Shown here piece by piece: positions 33,512-43,531 of a DNA stretch of 64,000 nt. Location of the stretch: NCBI RefSeq assembly GCF_001612805.1, contig NZ_BDBD01000007.1, positions 62,001 to 126,000 on the forward strand, in the 5' to 3' direction. Source of the DNA: Nocardia coubleae NBRC 108252. Lineage in GTDB: Bacteria > Actinomycetota > Actinomycetes > Mycobacteriales > Mycobacteriaceae. Position 1 is the first letter of the stretch. Each line of letters starts with the position of its first letter. The translations under genes and the position numbers were made by a program. The notes beneath the pieces were generated by a model. That model was not told the DNA's origin. It made no database searches and saw only the letters and a list, made by a program, of their open reading frames with translations.

Positions 33512-34639
33512 GTGAAGCTCGCTGTACGCCTGATGTTCGTGCTGATCCCAGCCTTGCTGCTGGCCCTGCCCTGGTGGACCCTGGTCTGGGCACCCACCGG
33601 CGGTACCGGAACGCTGTTCTGGATCGGGACCGCCGTCGTCGCGGCCCTGTTCGCCTGCCTGCCGGTGGCGATGTTCCTCGGGCACGGCCCGGCCCAATCC
33701 GACCCGGCGGTGATCGTCGGCGATGCCCTGCTCGGGGTGTCCTGGGTGTTCTTCGCCTGGTCGGTCATCGGCGTGTTCGTCCGCGGCGCGCTGACGGTGA
33801 TCGGTGTCGACGACCCCGCCCGCCCGGTCGCCGCCGGGGTGGCGATCACCGCGCTCGCCCTCACCGGCTGGGGCGTATACGAGGCACGCCGGGTGCCGCG
33901 CGTGCGCACAGTCGACGTGGCCATCCGCGGCCTCGCCCCCGGCCTCGACGGCCTGCGGATGGTTGTCGTCACCGACACCCACTACGCCGCGCTGAACCGC
34001 GTGCGCTGGTCGGAGAAGGTGGTCGACGTGGTGAACAGCCTCGAACCCGACATCGCCTGCCACGCCGGTGATCTCGCCGACGGCTCGGTCGAGAAACGCC
34101 AGACCCAGGTCGACCCGCTCGGCAAGGTCGTCGCACCGCTCGGCCGCTTCTACATCACCGGCAATCACGAGTACTTCGGCGACGCGCAGGGCTGGATCGA
34201 CTACATGGCCGCCCTCGGCTGGCAGCCACTGCACAACGAACACCGCACCCTAACCCGCGACGGCGACCGCCTGGTCATCGCCGGAATCGACGACCCGACC
34301 GGGCGCGGACTCCCCGGTCACGGCCCCGACCTGCCCGCCGCCCTGACCGGCGCCGACCCCGACCTGCCGGTGGTGCTGCTCGCCCACCAACCCAAGCAGA
34401 TCGCCGACGCCGTCGCGGCCGGGGTGGCACTGCAGATCTCCGGTCACACTCACGGCGGCCAGATCTGGCCGTTCCACTACCTGGTGCGACTGGACCAGCC
34501 GGTCGTGGCCGGGCTGAGCAGGCACGCGAACAACACCCAGCTCTACACCAGCCGTGGCACCGGGTTCTGGGGCCCGCCGCTGCGGGTGTTCGCGCCCAGC
34601 GAGATCACCGTCCTGGTGCTCCACCCGGAGCCCGCCTGA
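33512..34639 (+). CDS. Membrane metallophosphoesterase (YkuE/YaeI-like)
   Basis: A 375-residue protein with four N-terminal membrane helices (to about residue 125) and a calcineurin-like phosphoesterase domain: DTHYA, GDLADGSVEK, ITGNHEYFGD, LLAHQP and GHTHGGQIWPF supply the two-metal site. Family members act on membrane-linked phosphoesters. Start GTG 33512. It is convergent, with 4 bases spacing, to the LppP/LprE lipoprotein gene. Confidence 0.9.
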   Translation: MKLAVRLMFVLIPALLLALPWWTLVWAPTGGTGTLFWIGTAVVAALFACLPVAMFLGHGPAQSDPAVIVGDALLGVSWVFFAWSVIGVFVRGALTVIGVDDPARPVAAGVAITALALTGWGVYEARRVPRVRTVDVAIRGLAPGLDGLRMVVVTDTHYAALNRVRWSEKVVDVVNSLEPDIACHAGDLADGSVEKRQTQVDPLGKVVAPLGRFYITGNHEYFGDAQGWIDYMAALGWQPLHNEHRTLTRDGDRLVIAGIDDPTGRGLPGHGPDLPAALTGADPDLPVVLLAHQPKQIADAVAAGVALQISGHTHGGQIWPFHYLVRLDQPVVAGLSRHANNTQLYTSRGTGFWGPPLRVFAPSEITVLVLHPEPA

Positions 34640-34643
34640 ACTG

Positions 34644-35324
34644 TCAGCGATGCGGCTGGGTGACCTCGCTCGGCAGCGGACCGCTCATCGCCACACCGGA
34701 CCCGGTCCAGCTGTAGGTGATCGCCGCCGGGCCACCCTGCGGCGCCGCGAACGGTTCGTCACCGACGAGCCACTTGTAATTCACGGTCACCGAGTTGCCA
34801 CTCGCCCCGGCGACATAGGTGAAGGCGTAGGCCTCGGAAGTCGCTGTGCCCAAATACTTTCCGTCGTGGAAGAACATGATGTGAATCGGTGCACCCGCCG
34901 AATTCCCACCGACGGCGCGCACCCACAGCAGCTCACCACAGCTGCCCGGCCGGTCCTCCGAGGCCTGCGAGGCGGCCCAGCCGTCACCGAGCCCGGCGAG
35001 CGCGTTGCGCACACCGCTGGAGCCCGGGTCGACACACCGGTCCGGCCCGCTGATGTCGTCGGCGGGCGGCGTGACCGCCGGCGGCTCCGGATCCGAGGGC
35101 ACCGGTGAGTCGATCACCGGCGGCACCTCAGCAGACGGCCTCCCCGGCGACGGTGTGCCCGGCGACGGTGAAATGGTCTGCTCCACAGGAGGTTCCACCG
35201 GAACCGAAGACGTGGCGGTCACCGAGGCCGTCTGGCGGACAGTGCCCCCGTCGTCCCCGGTGCAGCCCGCGACCATCCCCGCCGCCACCGCGATCAGCAC
35301 ACTCATCCGAACTGCGTTCTTCAT
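34644..35324 (-). CDS. LppP/LprE-type lipoprotein
   Basis: A 226-residue lipoprotein. The signal peptide (MKNAVRMSVLIAVAAGM) ends at the lipobox VAGC. A 70-residue Pro/Ser/Thr-rich linker follows, then the compact LppP/LprE domain: RNALAGLGDGW, SCGELLWVRA, HIMFFHDGKYLGTATSEAYAFT, VTVNYKWL and VAMSGPLP. Mycolata carry several such proteins of unknown envelope function. ATG 35324 with GAGGAA is preferred over the upstream in-frame start. Confidence 0.85.
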   Translation of the reverse strand: MKNAVRMSVLIAVAAGMVAGCTGDDGGTVRQTASVTATSSVPVEPPVEQTISPSPGTPSPGRPSAEVPPVIDSPVPSDPEPPAVTPPADDISGPDRCVDPGSSGVRNALAGLGDGWAASQASEDRPGSCGELLWVRAVGGNSAGAPIHIMFFHDGKYLGTATSEAYAFTYVAGASGNSVTVNYKWLVGDEPFAAPQGGPAAITYSWTGSGVAMSGPLPSEVTQPHR

Positions 35325-35624
35325 GATTTCCTCGATTCCGAGTCCCCCGCACGCTGTCGGCGCGGACAACGACTCCATCGAGACTCTCGCCGACCCCGTT
35401 AGGCGAAAATGCGAATCCCAGCCCTAGGGTGCGAAATCCACACCCTCCGTCCCACCGGCTGTGACGTGCCGATTCGATATCCGCGCCGAGCAGCTCCCGG
35501 CGAGTGGTACCGAATGAAAGCATCGGCGCGCGATCGATGGCACTGTTACCGTGAAACGGGGGCATTCGTACCGAAAAGGCTTGCCCCGCAAGCAGTGTGA
35601 TGTGCGAGCGATGAGGAGACCTGA
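35325..35624. other. Intergenic region between lipoprotein and P450 genes
   Basis: This 300-base region separates divergent genes. It should hold both promoters; a good ribosome site (GAGGAGAC) closes it before the P450 ATG. I see short GCGCGCGATCGATG-type symmetric runs near 35525, but no gene or strong operator. Confidence 0.4.
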
Positions 35625-36845
35625 ATGGACGACGTGGCACTGGTACTGGACCCCGCAGGCGCGGATATCCAGGGAGAATCCGCGCGGATTCGGGCACGGG
35701 GGCCGGTGACGCTCGTCGAGCTGCCGGGTGCGGTGCGGGCGTGGTCGGTCACCGACGCCGCCACGCTGAAGAAGCTGCTGGCCGACCCACGGGTATCCAA
35801 GTCCGCCACCAAGCACTGGCCCGCGTTCGCCGCGGGCGAGGTGCCGCCGGACTGGCCGCTGTTCCTCTGGGTGGCCGTGAACAACATGTTCACCGCCTAC
35901 GGCGCCGACCACACGCGCCTGCGCAAGCTGGTCGCACCCGCCTTCACCCATCGGCGCACGGTGGCGATGCGCCCCATGATCGAGAAGATCACCGCGGGTC
36001 TGCTCGACGAACTGGCCGCCGTCCCGGCAGGCGAGGTGATCGACCTGCGCGAACGCTTTGCCTACCCGCTGCCCATCCAGGTGATCTCCGAGCTGATGGG
36101 TGTGCCGGATTCGCTGCACGCGGGCCTGCGCAAGTGCGTCGACGGCATTTTCGACACCTCGCTGAGCCCGGAGGAGTCGCAGGCCAACTACATGAACATG
36201 TACGGCATCCTCGGCGAGTTGGTCGCCTACCGCCGCACCAACCCCGGCGACGACATGACCAGCCTGCTCATCACCCACCGCGACGAGGACGACGGCACCC
36301 AGCTCACCGAGCAGGAACTCGTCGACACCTTGCTGCTGGTGATCAGCGCGGGCCACGAAACCACCGTCAACCTGCTCGACCAGGCGGTGCACTCCCTGCT
36401 CACCCATCCCGAGCAGCTGGCGGCGGTCGGCGAGGGCAAGGCCACCTGGGCCGATGTGGTGGAGGAATCGCTGCGCTTCGAGGCGCCGGTCGCGCATCTG
36501 CCGCTGCGGTTCGCCGTCGAGGAGATCCAGCTCGAGGGCGTCACCATCGCGGCGGGCGACCCGATCCTCGCCTCCTACGCCGGGGCGAGCCGTGACCCGA
36601 ACCTGCACGGCGACACCGCAGACGACTTCGATGTCACCCGGGTGAACAAGGAACACCTGGCCTTCGGCTACGGCGTGCACCGCTGCCTCGGCGCGCCGCT
36701 GGCCCGGCTCGAGGCCGAGATCGCCCTACCCGCCCTGTTCGCACGCTTTCCCGGAATCCGATTAGCCGGTGCCACAGAGGAATTCGGTTCGGTGGCCAGT
36801 TTCATCTCCAACGGCCACGCGACACTGCCGGTCCGCCTGAGCTGA
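35625..36845 (+). CDS. Cytochrome P450
   Basis: A 406-residue soluble bacterial P450 with all canonical motifs: I-helix [10 protein letters not shown]-helix EESLRFEAP (ExxR), FDVTR, and heme loop [17 protein letters not shown]. It resembles the CYP107/CYP154 branch. GAGGAGAC provides a strong ribosome site. No ferredoxin or reductase gene is adjacent. It is followed by a PadR operator region. The substrate is unknown. Confidence 0.9.
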   Translation: MDDVALVLDPAGADIQGESARIRARGPVTLVELPGAVRAWSVTDAATLKKLLADPRVSKSATKHWPAFAAGEVPPDWPLFLWVAVNNMFTAYGADHTRLRKLVAPAFTHRRTVAMRPMIEKITAGLLDELAAVPAGEVIDLRERFAYPLPIQVISELMGVPDSLHAGLRKCVDGIFDTSLSPEESQANYMNMYGILGELVAYRRTNPGDDMTSLLITHRDEDDGTQLTEQELVDTLLLVISAGHETTVNLLDQAVHSLLTHPEQLAAVGEGKATWADVVEESLRFEAPVAHLPLRFAVEEIQLEGVTIAAGDPILASYAGASRDPNLHGDTADDFDVTRVNKEHLAFGYGVHRCLGAPLARLEAEIALPALFARFPGIRLAGATEEFGSVASFISNGHATLPVRLS

Positions 36846-36858
36846 GGTTCCCCCTTCT

Positions 36859-36906
36859 CCCATACCTAGATCTGCTAGGGTCATACCTAACGGTTCTAGG
36901 TATGGG
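36859..36906. promoter_or_regulatory. Long inverted-repeat operator of the padR operon
   Basis: Perfect 12-base arms CCCATACCTAGA (36859-36870) and TCTAGGTATGGG (36895-36906), with another ATACCTA between them. They cover the promoter and end 6 bases before the PadR GTG, strongly suggesting autorepression by PadR. Confidence 0.75.
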
Positions 36907-36912
36907 AGTGCT

Positions 36913-37275
36913 GTGCGCATCGACAAAGACCTGGTAGCGGCTTCGGCGACGCCGCTCGTACTCGGGATCCTCGCCGACGGCGAGTCCTACGGCTACGCCA
37001 TCCTCGAGCAGGTGAACACGCTGTCCAACGGCCGCATGCAGTGGACCGACGGCATGCTCTATCCCCTGCTGCACCGGTTGGAACGGCTCGGCTACGTGTC
37101 CTCGGCCTGGCGCGTGTCCGACAGCGGTCGCCGCCGCAAGCACTACCTCATCACCGACGCGGGCCGCGCCGCCCTCGCCGAACGCCGGGCGCAGTGGACC
37201 GTCGTGGCCGAAGCCCTCGACCAAGTCTGGCGCGGCATCAATCAGCCACCGGCCACGGCGCAGGGGTGGGCGTGA
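36913..37275 (+). CDS. PadR-family transcriptional repressor
   Basis: A 120-residue winged-helix protein with the PadR signature: LVLGILADGESYGYAILEQV, then GMLYPLLHRLERLGYVSSAW, the basic wing SGRRRKHYLITDAGRAAL, and a C-terminal dimer helix. Start GTG with GGGAG upstream. Its stop overlaps the next gene (TGATG), so the two are translationally coupled. It is probably induced by a lipophilic or cell-envelope compound and controls its membrane partner. Confidence 0.9.
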   Translation: MRIDKDLVAASATPLVLGILADGESYGYAILEQVNTLSNGRMQWTDGMLYPLLHRLERLGYVSSAWRVSDSGRRRKHYLITDAGRAALAERRAQWTVVAEALDQVWRGINQPPATAQGWA

Positions 37276-38606
37276 TGGATGCCGAACTCGACGCCGCGGT
37301 GGACCTGTGGCGCGGTTATGTCCAACGGCACCGGGTGATTTCGGTGGCCGATGTAGACGAGATGGAAGACCATCTGCGCGAACAGGTCTCGACATTGCAG
37401 GACGCCGGTCTCAGCAGCGAGGAAGCGTTTCTCGTCGCGGTCAAGCGGATGGGCAATGTGGACTCGATTTCGCGCGAGTTCGCCCGTGAGCATTCCGACC
37501 GGTTGTGGAAACAGCTGGTGCTGATGCCCGAAGACGGTGGGCGCCAGAGCAATCGGGAGCTGATGATGGTGATCGCCATCGCGCTCGCCGCGGGCCTGGC
37601 GGTGAAGATCGGGATCACGTTCCTGCACGAGGAGACGCTCGGGCTCAATGTGAGCCTTCTCGTCCTGCCTTTCCTCACCGGGTATTTCGCCTGGAAGCGG
37701 CAGGTGAGCGCGGCTGTCGCCCTCACCTTGATCGTGCCGTTCGTGCTGGCGGCGCTCGTATTGAATCTGTACCCGTTCGAGGACGGCGGTTCGACGGTGG
37801 TGCTGGCGGGCATCCACGCTCCGATCGCGCTGTGGCTGGTGGTCGGTCTCGCGTATGCCGGGGGTGACTGGCGCTCGGACCGTCCGCGCATGGATTTCAT
37901 CCGGTTCACCGGCGAATGGTTCGTCTATCTGACGCTGCTCGCCCTCGGTGGTGGCGTGCTGATGGGCCTCACGGCCGCCGCGTTCGATGCCCTCGATTTC
38001 GATATCGAACCGGTCATCACCCGCTGGATCATGCCGTTCGGCGCGGCCGGTGCGGTGATCGTGGCGGCATGGCTGGTCGAGGCCAAACAGAACGTGATCG
38101 AGAACATCGCCCCCGTGCTCACCAGGGTGTTCACGCCACTCACCATCCTGATGCTGCTCGCCCTGCTCGGCGCCTTCGCCACCACCCGCAGCTTCACCGG
38201 CATCGACCGGGACCTGCTGATCCAGATGGACCTCATCCTGGTCCTCGTGCTCGGCCTGCTGCTCTACACGATCTCGGCCCGCGACCCGCTGGCACCGCCG
38301 GCCTTCTTCGACCGGGTCCAGCTGGTCCTGGTACTGAGTGCCCTGATCGTCGACCTGATGATGCTGACGGTCATGGCCACCCGGATCGCCGAATTCGGTT
38401 CCAGCCCTAATAAAATCGTCGCGCTCGGCATGAATGTCGTGCTGCTGGTGAACCTGGCCTGGTCGGCCCACCTGAGTCTGCGATTCCTGCGCGGCCGAAC
38501 CCCTTTCACCGCGCTGGAACACTGGCAGACCCGTTACCTCCCGATCTACGGCGCCTGGGCGGCGGTGGTCGTGGTCGTGATCGGGCCGCTGTTCGCCTTC
38601 GCCTGA
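37275..38606 (+). CDS. Polytopic membrane protein with permease prefix domain
   Basis: A 443-residue protein. Residues 8-75 form the soluble permease prefix domain 1 (VADVDEMEDHLREQVSTLQDAGLSSEEAFLVAVKRMG), which normally accompanies PadR regulators. About ten membrane helices follow. No ATPase is present, so it is not a recognisable ABC permease; it may be a sensor or stress protein. The ATG at 37275 overlaps the PadR stop. The long open frame further upstream is in another phase within padR. Confidence 0.8.
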   Translation: MDAELDAAVDLWRGYVQRHRVISVADVDEMEDHLREQVSTLQDAGLSSEEAFLVAVKRMGNVDSISREFAREHSDRLWKQLVLMPEDGGRQSNRELMMVIAIALAAGLAVKIGITFLHEETLGLNVSLLVLPFLTGYFAWKRQVSAAVALTLIVPFVLAALVLNLYPFEDGGSTVVLAGIHAPIALWLVVGLAYAGGDWRSDRPRMDFIRFTGEWFVYLTLLALGGGVLMGLTAAAFDALDFDIEPVITRWIMPFGAAGAVIVAAWLVEAKQNVIENIAPVLTRVFTPLTILMLLALLGAFATTRSFTGIDRDLLIQMDLILVLVLGLLLYTISARDPLAPPAFFDRVQLVLVLSALIVDLMMLTVMATRIAEFGSSPNKIVALGMNVVLLVNLAWSAHLSLRFLRGRTPFTALEHWQTRYLPIYGAWAAVVVVVIGPLFAFA

Positions 38607-38653
38607 AGGTTTTCGCAAGAAATTCGCTGGACCGGCCGTGACAGGATCGGTCT

Positions 38654-40048
38654 GTGCTGTTGACGATCTCCACGACCCACTCCCCGGCGACCGATCTCGG
38701 GTACTTGCTGGTCAAACACCCCGACCGGGTGCAGTCGTTCGCGACGACCGGCGGCACGGCGCATGTGTTCTACCCCCACGCCGACACCGAACGGTGCACG
38801 GTGGCGCTGCTGCTCGAGATCGACCCCGTGGAACTGGCCAGGCCGGCGAAGGGCCGGCACAGCTCGGCGCTGGGACGCTACGTCAACGACCGGCCGTATG
38901 TGGCGTCGAGCCTGCTGTCGGTGGCGCTGGGCAAGGTGTTCCGGTCGGCGCTCAACGGCACCAGCCGGGACCGGGCCGAGCTGGCGGGCACGGCGATCCC
39001 GCTGGAGATCGAGGTGCCCGCGGTGCCGTGCCGGGGTGGGAGCGAGATCGTCGAGCGGCTGTTCGCGCCGCTGGGCTGGCAGGTATCGACCACCACCGAA
39101 CCACTCGACCCACAGTTCCCGGAGTGGGGCGACTCGCCCTACACCCGGCTGCGGCTCACCGGGACCGTGCGCCTGGCCGAGGCGCTGAACCACCTGTACG
39201 TGCTGCTGCCGGTGCTCGACGACGCCAAGCACTACTGGGTCGACGCCGACGAAGTCGACAAGCTGCTGCGCGCCGGTTCCGGATGGCTCGGCGCCCACCC
39301 CGACCGCGAACTGATCGCCCGGCGCTACCTGGCCGGACGGCACTCGCTCACCCAGTCCGCGCTTGAACGCCTGCGCGCCGCCGACGACCAGCTCGAGCCC
39401 GAAACCACCGAGGACCCGGTCGAACTCGTGGAGGCCACCGAGCGCAGGACACCGCTGGTGAAGTTGCGCCGCGACGCGGTGCTCGCCGCACTGGCCGAAA
39501 TCGGCGCCACCCGCGTCCTCGACCTAGGTTGCGGGCCGGGCACTCTGCTCCTCGCACTGCACGCCGACCAGCGATTCACCGAGATCGTCGGCGCCGACGT
39601 GTCCAGCGGTGCGCTGGCAATCGCCGAGCGGCGCTTGAAATTCCACCGCATGCCCGACCGGCAGCGGGCCAGGATCACCCTCGTCCAGTCGGCGCTGACC
39701 TACCACGACGACCGGCTGCGCGGCTTCGACGCGGCCGTGCTGATGGAGGTGATCGAACACGTCGACGAGAGCCGGTTGCCCGCCCTCGAGCGCGCCGTCT
39801 TCGGGCACGCCGCGCCCGGCGCGGTCATCGTGACCACGCCGAACGTCGAGTACAACGTGCACTACGAAACTCTCGACGGTCACCGTCACGACGATCACCG
39901 ATTCGAATGGACCCGTGCGCAATTCGCCGACTGGGCCGCCCGCGTGGCCGATACCTTCGGCTACACCGTCGACATCCGTCCCGTCGGCGAGCACGACTCG
40001 CGCACCGGCTCCCCCACCCAGCTCGCTCTCTTCCGTAAGGCCGCCTGA
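38654..40048 (+). CDS. hen1: Hen1 3'-terminal RNA ribose 2'-O-methyltransferase
   Basis: A 464-residue two-domain enzyme. The N-terminal Hen1 domain (MLLTISTTHSPATDLGYLL, SVALGKVFRSALNG) is followed by a SAM-dependent methyltransferase from about residue 270: VLDLGCGPGTLLLAL, then the metal ligands in MEVIEHVDES and the downstream TPNVEYNVHYE and HDDHRFEWTR. It methylates the 2'-OH at the break before ligation, making the repaired RNA resistant to recutting. Start GTG 38654. It overlaps pnkp by TGATG, the usual bacterial RNA-repair operon. Confidence 0.95.
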   Translation: MLLTISTTHSPATDLGYLLVKHPDRVQSFATTGGTAHVFYPHADTERCTVALLLEIDPVELARPAKGRHSSALGRYVNDRPYVASSLLSVALGKVFRSALNGTSRDRAELAGTAIPLEIEVPAVPCRGGSEIVERLFAPLGWQVSTTTEPLDPQFPEWGDSPYTRLRLTGTVRLAEALNHLYVLLPVLDDAKHYWVDADEVDKLLRAGSGWLGAHPDRELIARRYLAGRHSLTQSALERLRAADDQLEPETTEDPVELVEATERRTPLVKLRRDAVLAALAEIGATRVLDLGCGPGTLLLALHADQRFTEIVGADVSSGALAIAERRLKFHRMPDRQRARITLVQSALTYHDDRLRGFDAAVLMEVIEHVDESRLPALERAVFGHAAPGAVIVTTPNVEYNVHYETLDGHRHDDHRFEWTRAQFADWAARVADTFGYTVDIRPVGEHDSRTGSPTQLALFRKAA

Positions 40049-42570
40049 TGAACATCGACCTTCCCGAGCTGTCGCTCGTCGCTCTCGTCGGCATCTCCGG
40101 CTCCGGCAAGTCCACCTTCGCCCGCGCACACTTCAAGCCGACCGAGGTGCTGTCCTCGGACTTCTTCCGCGGCCTGGTTGCCGACGACGAAAACGACCAG
40201 ACCGCGACGAAGGACGCCTTCGACGCACTGGGGCACGTCGCGGGGATCCGCTTGCGTGCCGGTCGACGCGTGGTCGTCGACGCCACCAACGTGCAGAAGC
40301 ACGCCCGCGCCGAGTTGGTCGCGCTGGCACGGTCTTTCGATGTACTCCCGGTCGCGATCGTGCTCGACACACCGGAAGCCGTTGCGTGGGAGCGGACTCG
40401 GACCCGCACGGACCGCACCTTCGAACGGCATGTCCTGCGGCGGCAGAGCCAGGAGCTGCGGCGGTCGCTGCGGCAGCTCGGACGCGAGGGGTTCCGCAAG
40501 GTCTATGTGGTGAGCGACCCGGCCGATGTCACGATCTCCTACGAGCGGGCCTGGAACGACCGGCGCGAACTCACCGGACCGTTCGACATCATCGGCGACG
40601 TGCACGGGTGCCACGCCGAATTGGAGTCCCTGCTCACCGAACTCGGCTGGGTGTTGGTGCGCGACGAGGCGGGCCGGCCGGTCGATGCGACTCACCCGGA
40701 CGGGCGCCAGGCCGTGTTCGTCGGCGATCTCGTGGATCGGGGACCGGATTCACCGGGAGTGCTGCGGCTGGTGATGGGCATGACCGACAGCGGCCACGCG
40801 CTGTGTGTGCCTGGCAATCACGAGCAGAAGCTGCTGCGCAAATTGCGTGGCAGGCAGGTGACGGTGTCGCACGGACTGGCCGAGACGCTCGAGCAGTTGG
40901 AGTCGGAGACACCGGAGTTCGTCGACGAGGCGGCGCGGTGGATCGACAAGCTCGTCAGCCACCTGCGGCTCGACGGTGGGCGGCTCGTCGTCGCGCACGC
41001 GGGACTCAAGGAGGAATACCACGGACGCGCCTCCGGGCGGGTACGCGACTTCTGCCTCTACGGCGAATCCACCGGGGAGACAGACGAATACGGTCTTCCG
41101 GTGCGTTATCCGTGGGCGCGTGACTATCGCGGCTCGGCGATGGTGGTGTACGGGCACGTGCCGACACCGAAAGTGGAGTGGGTCAACAACACCGTGTGCC
41201 TCGACACCGGTGCCGTCTTCGGTGGTGAGCTGACCGCGCTGCGCTACCCGGAGAAGACCTTCGTCGCGGTGCCCGCCGAACGGACGTACTACGAACCGGT
41301 GAAACCGCTTGTCGCCGAACCGGTTCGCGACAACGAGACGCTGAATCTCGCCGATGTCACCGGGCGCAGGCACGTGCGTACCGACGACGGCACCGTCATC
41401 GTCGACGCCGAGAGTTCGGCGGCCGCGCTCGAGGTGATGAGCCGGTTCGCCATCGATCCGCGTCTGCTGCTGTGGTTGCCGCCGACCATGTCGCCGCCGT
41501 CCACGTCGTCGGTGGAGGGGTATCTCGAATACCCGACCGAGGCGTTCGCCGACTACCGGGCGGCGGGCGTGGACACGGTGGTGTGCGAGGAGAAGCACAT
41601 GGGTTCGCGTGCCGTCGTGCTTGTCTGCCGCGACCAGGCCGCTGCCACAACACGTTTCGGCGTCTCCGACGGCAGCTCCGGTGCGGTCTACACCCGCACC
41701 GGCCGATCCTTCTTCAGCGACGCCGCCCTCACCGAAACACTGCTCGCCCGGGTACGGGCCGCCGCCGGGACACTGTTCGACGAACTCGACACCGATTGGC
41801 TACTGCTCGACTGCGAACTGCTGCCGTGGTCGGCCAAGGCGGGCGGGCTGATCCGCACCCAGTACGCCGCGGCCGGTGCGGCCGCACGCTCCGCCCTGCC
41901 CGTGGCACTGGCCGCATTGGCAGCGGGCGTCGACCGCGGTCTCGACCTCACCGCCCTGCGTGCTCGCACCGCCGCCCGCGCCGCGAACGCCGACGACTTC
42001 ACCACCGCCTACCGCCGATACTGCTGGCCCACAAACGATCTCGACGGCGTGTCGCTGGCACCGTTCGCCCTGCTCGCCGCCGAAGGCACCACCTTCGCCG
42101 ACCGCGACCACGGCTGGCACCTCGACATCTGCGACCGCCTGGTCACCGCCGACCCCACCACGTTCCGATCCACCGACCGACGCGTGGTCGACCTGTCGGA
42201 CCCGTCCGCCGAAGCCGAGGCCACCACCTGGTGGCTCGACCTCACAGGCGCGGGTGGCGAGGGAATGGTCATCAAGCCCTACGCGGGCCTGTCCACCCGC
42301 ACCAAGGGCAAACTCGTCCAGCCGGGCATCAAATGCCGAGGCCGCGAATACCTCCGCATCATCTACGGCCCGGACTACACGGCCCCCGAACACCTCACCC
42401 GCCTACGAGACCGCAACCTCAACCGCAAACGCGGCCTGGCCCTCCGCGAACACAGCCTCGGCCTCACCGCCCTGAACGCCCTCGCCGCCGGCGAGCCGTT
42501 GTGGCGGATCCACGAGCTGGTCTTCGCGGTCCTCGCCATGGAATCCACCCCGACCGACCCACGTCTGTGA
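40048..42570 (+). CDS. pnkp: Pnkp polynucleotide kinase-phosphatase-ligase (RNA repair)
   Basis: An 840-residue trifunctional RNA end-healing and sealing enzyme. Residues 1-170 are the 5' kinase (P-loop GISGSGKST). About 175-420 is the binuclear phosphatase (FDIIGDVHGCHAEL, GDLVDRGPDS, GNHE, a later HVPTPK). From about 490 the adenylyltransferase domain has the Lys in EEKHMGSRAV and downstream MVIKPYAG and KGKLVQPGIKCRG. The partner Hen1 is encoded immediately upstream with overlapping stop and start. The pair repairs tRNAs cut by ribotoxins. Length is close to the Clostridium thermocellum enzyme. Confidence 0.95.
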   Translation: MNIDLPELSLVALVGISGSGKSTFARAHFKPTEVLSSDFFRGLVADDENDQTATKDAFDALGHVAGIRLRAGRRVVVDATNVQKHARAELVALARSFDVLPVAIVLDTPEAVAWERTRTRTDRTFERHVLRRQSQELRRSLRQLGREGFRKVYVVSDPADVTISYERAWNDRRELTGPFDIIGDVHGCHAELESLLTELGWVLVRDEAGRPVDATHPDGRQAVFVGDLVDRGPDSPGVLRLVMGMTDSGHALCVPGNHEQKLLRKLRGRQVTVSHGLAETLEQLESETPEFVDEAARWIDKLVSHLRLDGGRLVVAHAGLKEEYHGRASGRVRDFCLYGESTGETDEYGLPVRYPWARDYRGSAMVVYGHVPTPKVEWVNNTVCLDTGAVFGGELTALRYPEKTFVAVPAERTYYEPVKPLVAEPVRDNETLNLADVTGRRHVRTDDGTVIVDAESSAAALEVMSRFAIDPRLLLWLPPTMSPPSTSSVEGYLEYPTEAFADYRAAGVDTVVCEEKHMGSRAVVLVCRDQAAATTRFGVSDGSSGAVYTRTGRSFFSDAALTETLLARVRAAAGTLFDELDTDWLLLDCELLPWSAKAGGLIRTQYAAAGAAARSALPVALAALAAGVDRGLDLTALRARTAARAANADDFTTAYRRYCWPTNDLDGVSLAPFALLAAEGTTFADRDHGWHLDICDRLVTADPTTFRSTDRRVVDLSDPSAEAEATTWWLDLTGAGGEGMVIKPYAGLSTRTKGKLVQPGIKCRGREYLRIIYGPDYTAPEHLTRLRDRNLNRKRGLALREHSLGLTALNALAAGEPLWRIHELVFAVLAMESTPTDPRL

Positions 42571-42709
42571 CCCACACAGAGGCCGCCTTTACCCAAGCCG
42601 ACGGCAGCTAAACGCTGAAATCCTGTTATCCGCGTAACATCGCGGCCTGCAGTAGAGATCTCCTACCGACTGGCAGCAATCCTGGAGATCTCGCTGGAGA
42701 GGAACCCAC

Positions 42710-43384
42710 TTGACCAACCCGCCGTACCCACAGCAGCCTTACCCACAGCAGCCCTACGGCGGGCGCCCCGGGTATCCCTACCCTCCTCGGCCGCCCAAGA
42801 GCAATGCGAACACGATCATTCTGGCCGTCGTGGGTGGCTTTCTCGCACTCTGCGGATTCGGCGGATGCGTGGCTGTGTTGTCCGACGACAGCGACAACAG
42901 CAAGACCGCCGCGACGTTCACCACTGCCGTGGGCAAACCCACCGCCCCGGCCAAACCGGCTGCGCCGGCACCTACCGAGGAAGGGCCGGCGCCGGCCGGT
43001 ACGCCTGTTCGCGACGGCAAGTTCGACTTCACGGTGACTGCGGTAGACCCACCGGTGAAGGTCATCGGGGACAATCCCTATCTGCAGAAGACTGCGCAGG
43101 GTGAGTACATCGCGGTACACCTCACCGTCACCAATATCGGCGGTAAGCCTCAGTCCTACTTCGCGAGCAACCAGAAGCTGTTCGATGATCAGGGCCGAGA
43201 GTTCGAGAACGACACGATGGCCGGAATCAACGTCAACGACGACAGCGCCATGATGTCGGACATCAATCCGGGAAATTCGGTCGACGTGGTCGTCGTCTTC
43301 GATGTGCCGGCGGGGACAGTTCCCGCCTCGCTCGAACTCCACGACTCCATGTTCTCGGGTGGCGCCCAGGTCGCGCTTCGCTGA
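42710..43384 (+). CDS. Membrane-anchored DUF4352-type protein with Pro/Tyr/Gln-rich N-terminus
   Basis: A 224-residue protein. The first 30 residues are a repetitive cytoplasmic PYPQQPY tract, then a single membrane helix (TIILAVVGGFLALCGFGG). After a Pro/Ala linker, an external immunoglobulin-like DUF4352 domain follows: FDFTVTAVDPP, GEYIAVHLTVTNIGGKPQSYF, LFDDQGREFEND and PAGTVPASLELHD. Such domains are widespread in actinobacterial surface proteins. Start TTG 42710 with GAGAGGA upstream. Monocistronic. Confidence 0.85.
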   Translation: MTNPPYPQQPYPQQPYGGRPGYPYPPRPPKSNANTIILAVVGGFLALCGFGGCVAVLSDDSDNSKTAATFTTAVGKPTAPAKPAAPAPTEEGPAPAGTPVRDGKFDFTVTAVDPPVKVIGDNPYLQKTAQGEYIAVHLTVTNIGGKPQSYFASNQKLFDDQGREFENDTMAGINVNDDSAMMSDINPGNSVDVVVVFDVPAGTVPASLELHDSMFSGGAQVALR

Positions 43385-43392
43385 ACACTCGG

Positions 43393-43424
43393 GCCCATGC
43401 GTCGCCTCATGCCGTCGCATGGGC
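43393..43424 (+). terminator. Hairpin after the DUF4352 gene
   Basis: A 9-base perfect stem GCCCATGCG/CGCATGGGC with a 14-base loop, 9 bases after the stop; no T-run. Confidence 0.6.
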
Positions 43425-43531
43425 TTCGGATCGACCAACGGGGATGGGTTGGGCAGCAGTTCTGTGGCAGGGTCGCAGGTGCATCCGCGGAGTCGCCGTG
43501 GGTGCGGCAGAACTGTTGAGAGATCAGAGAA

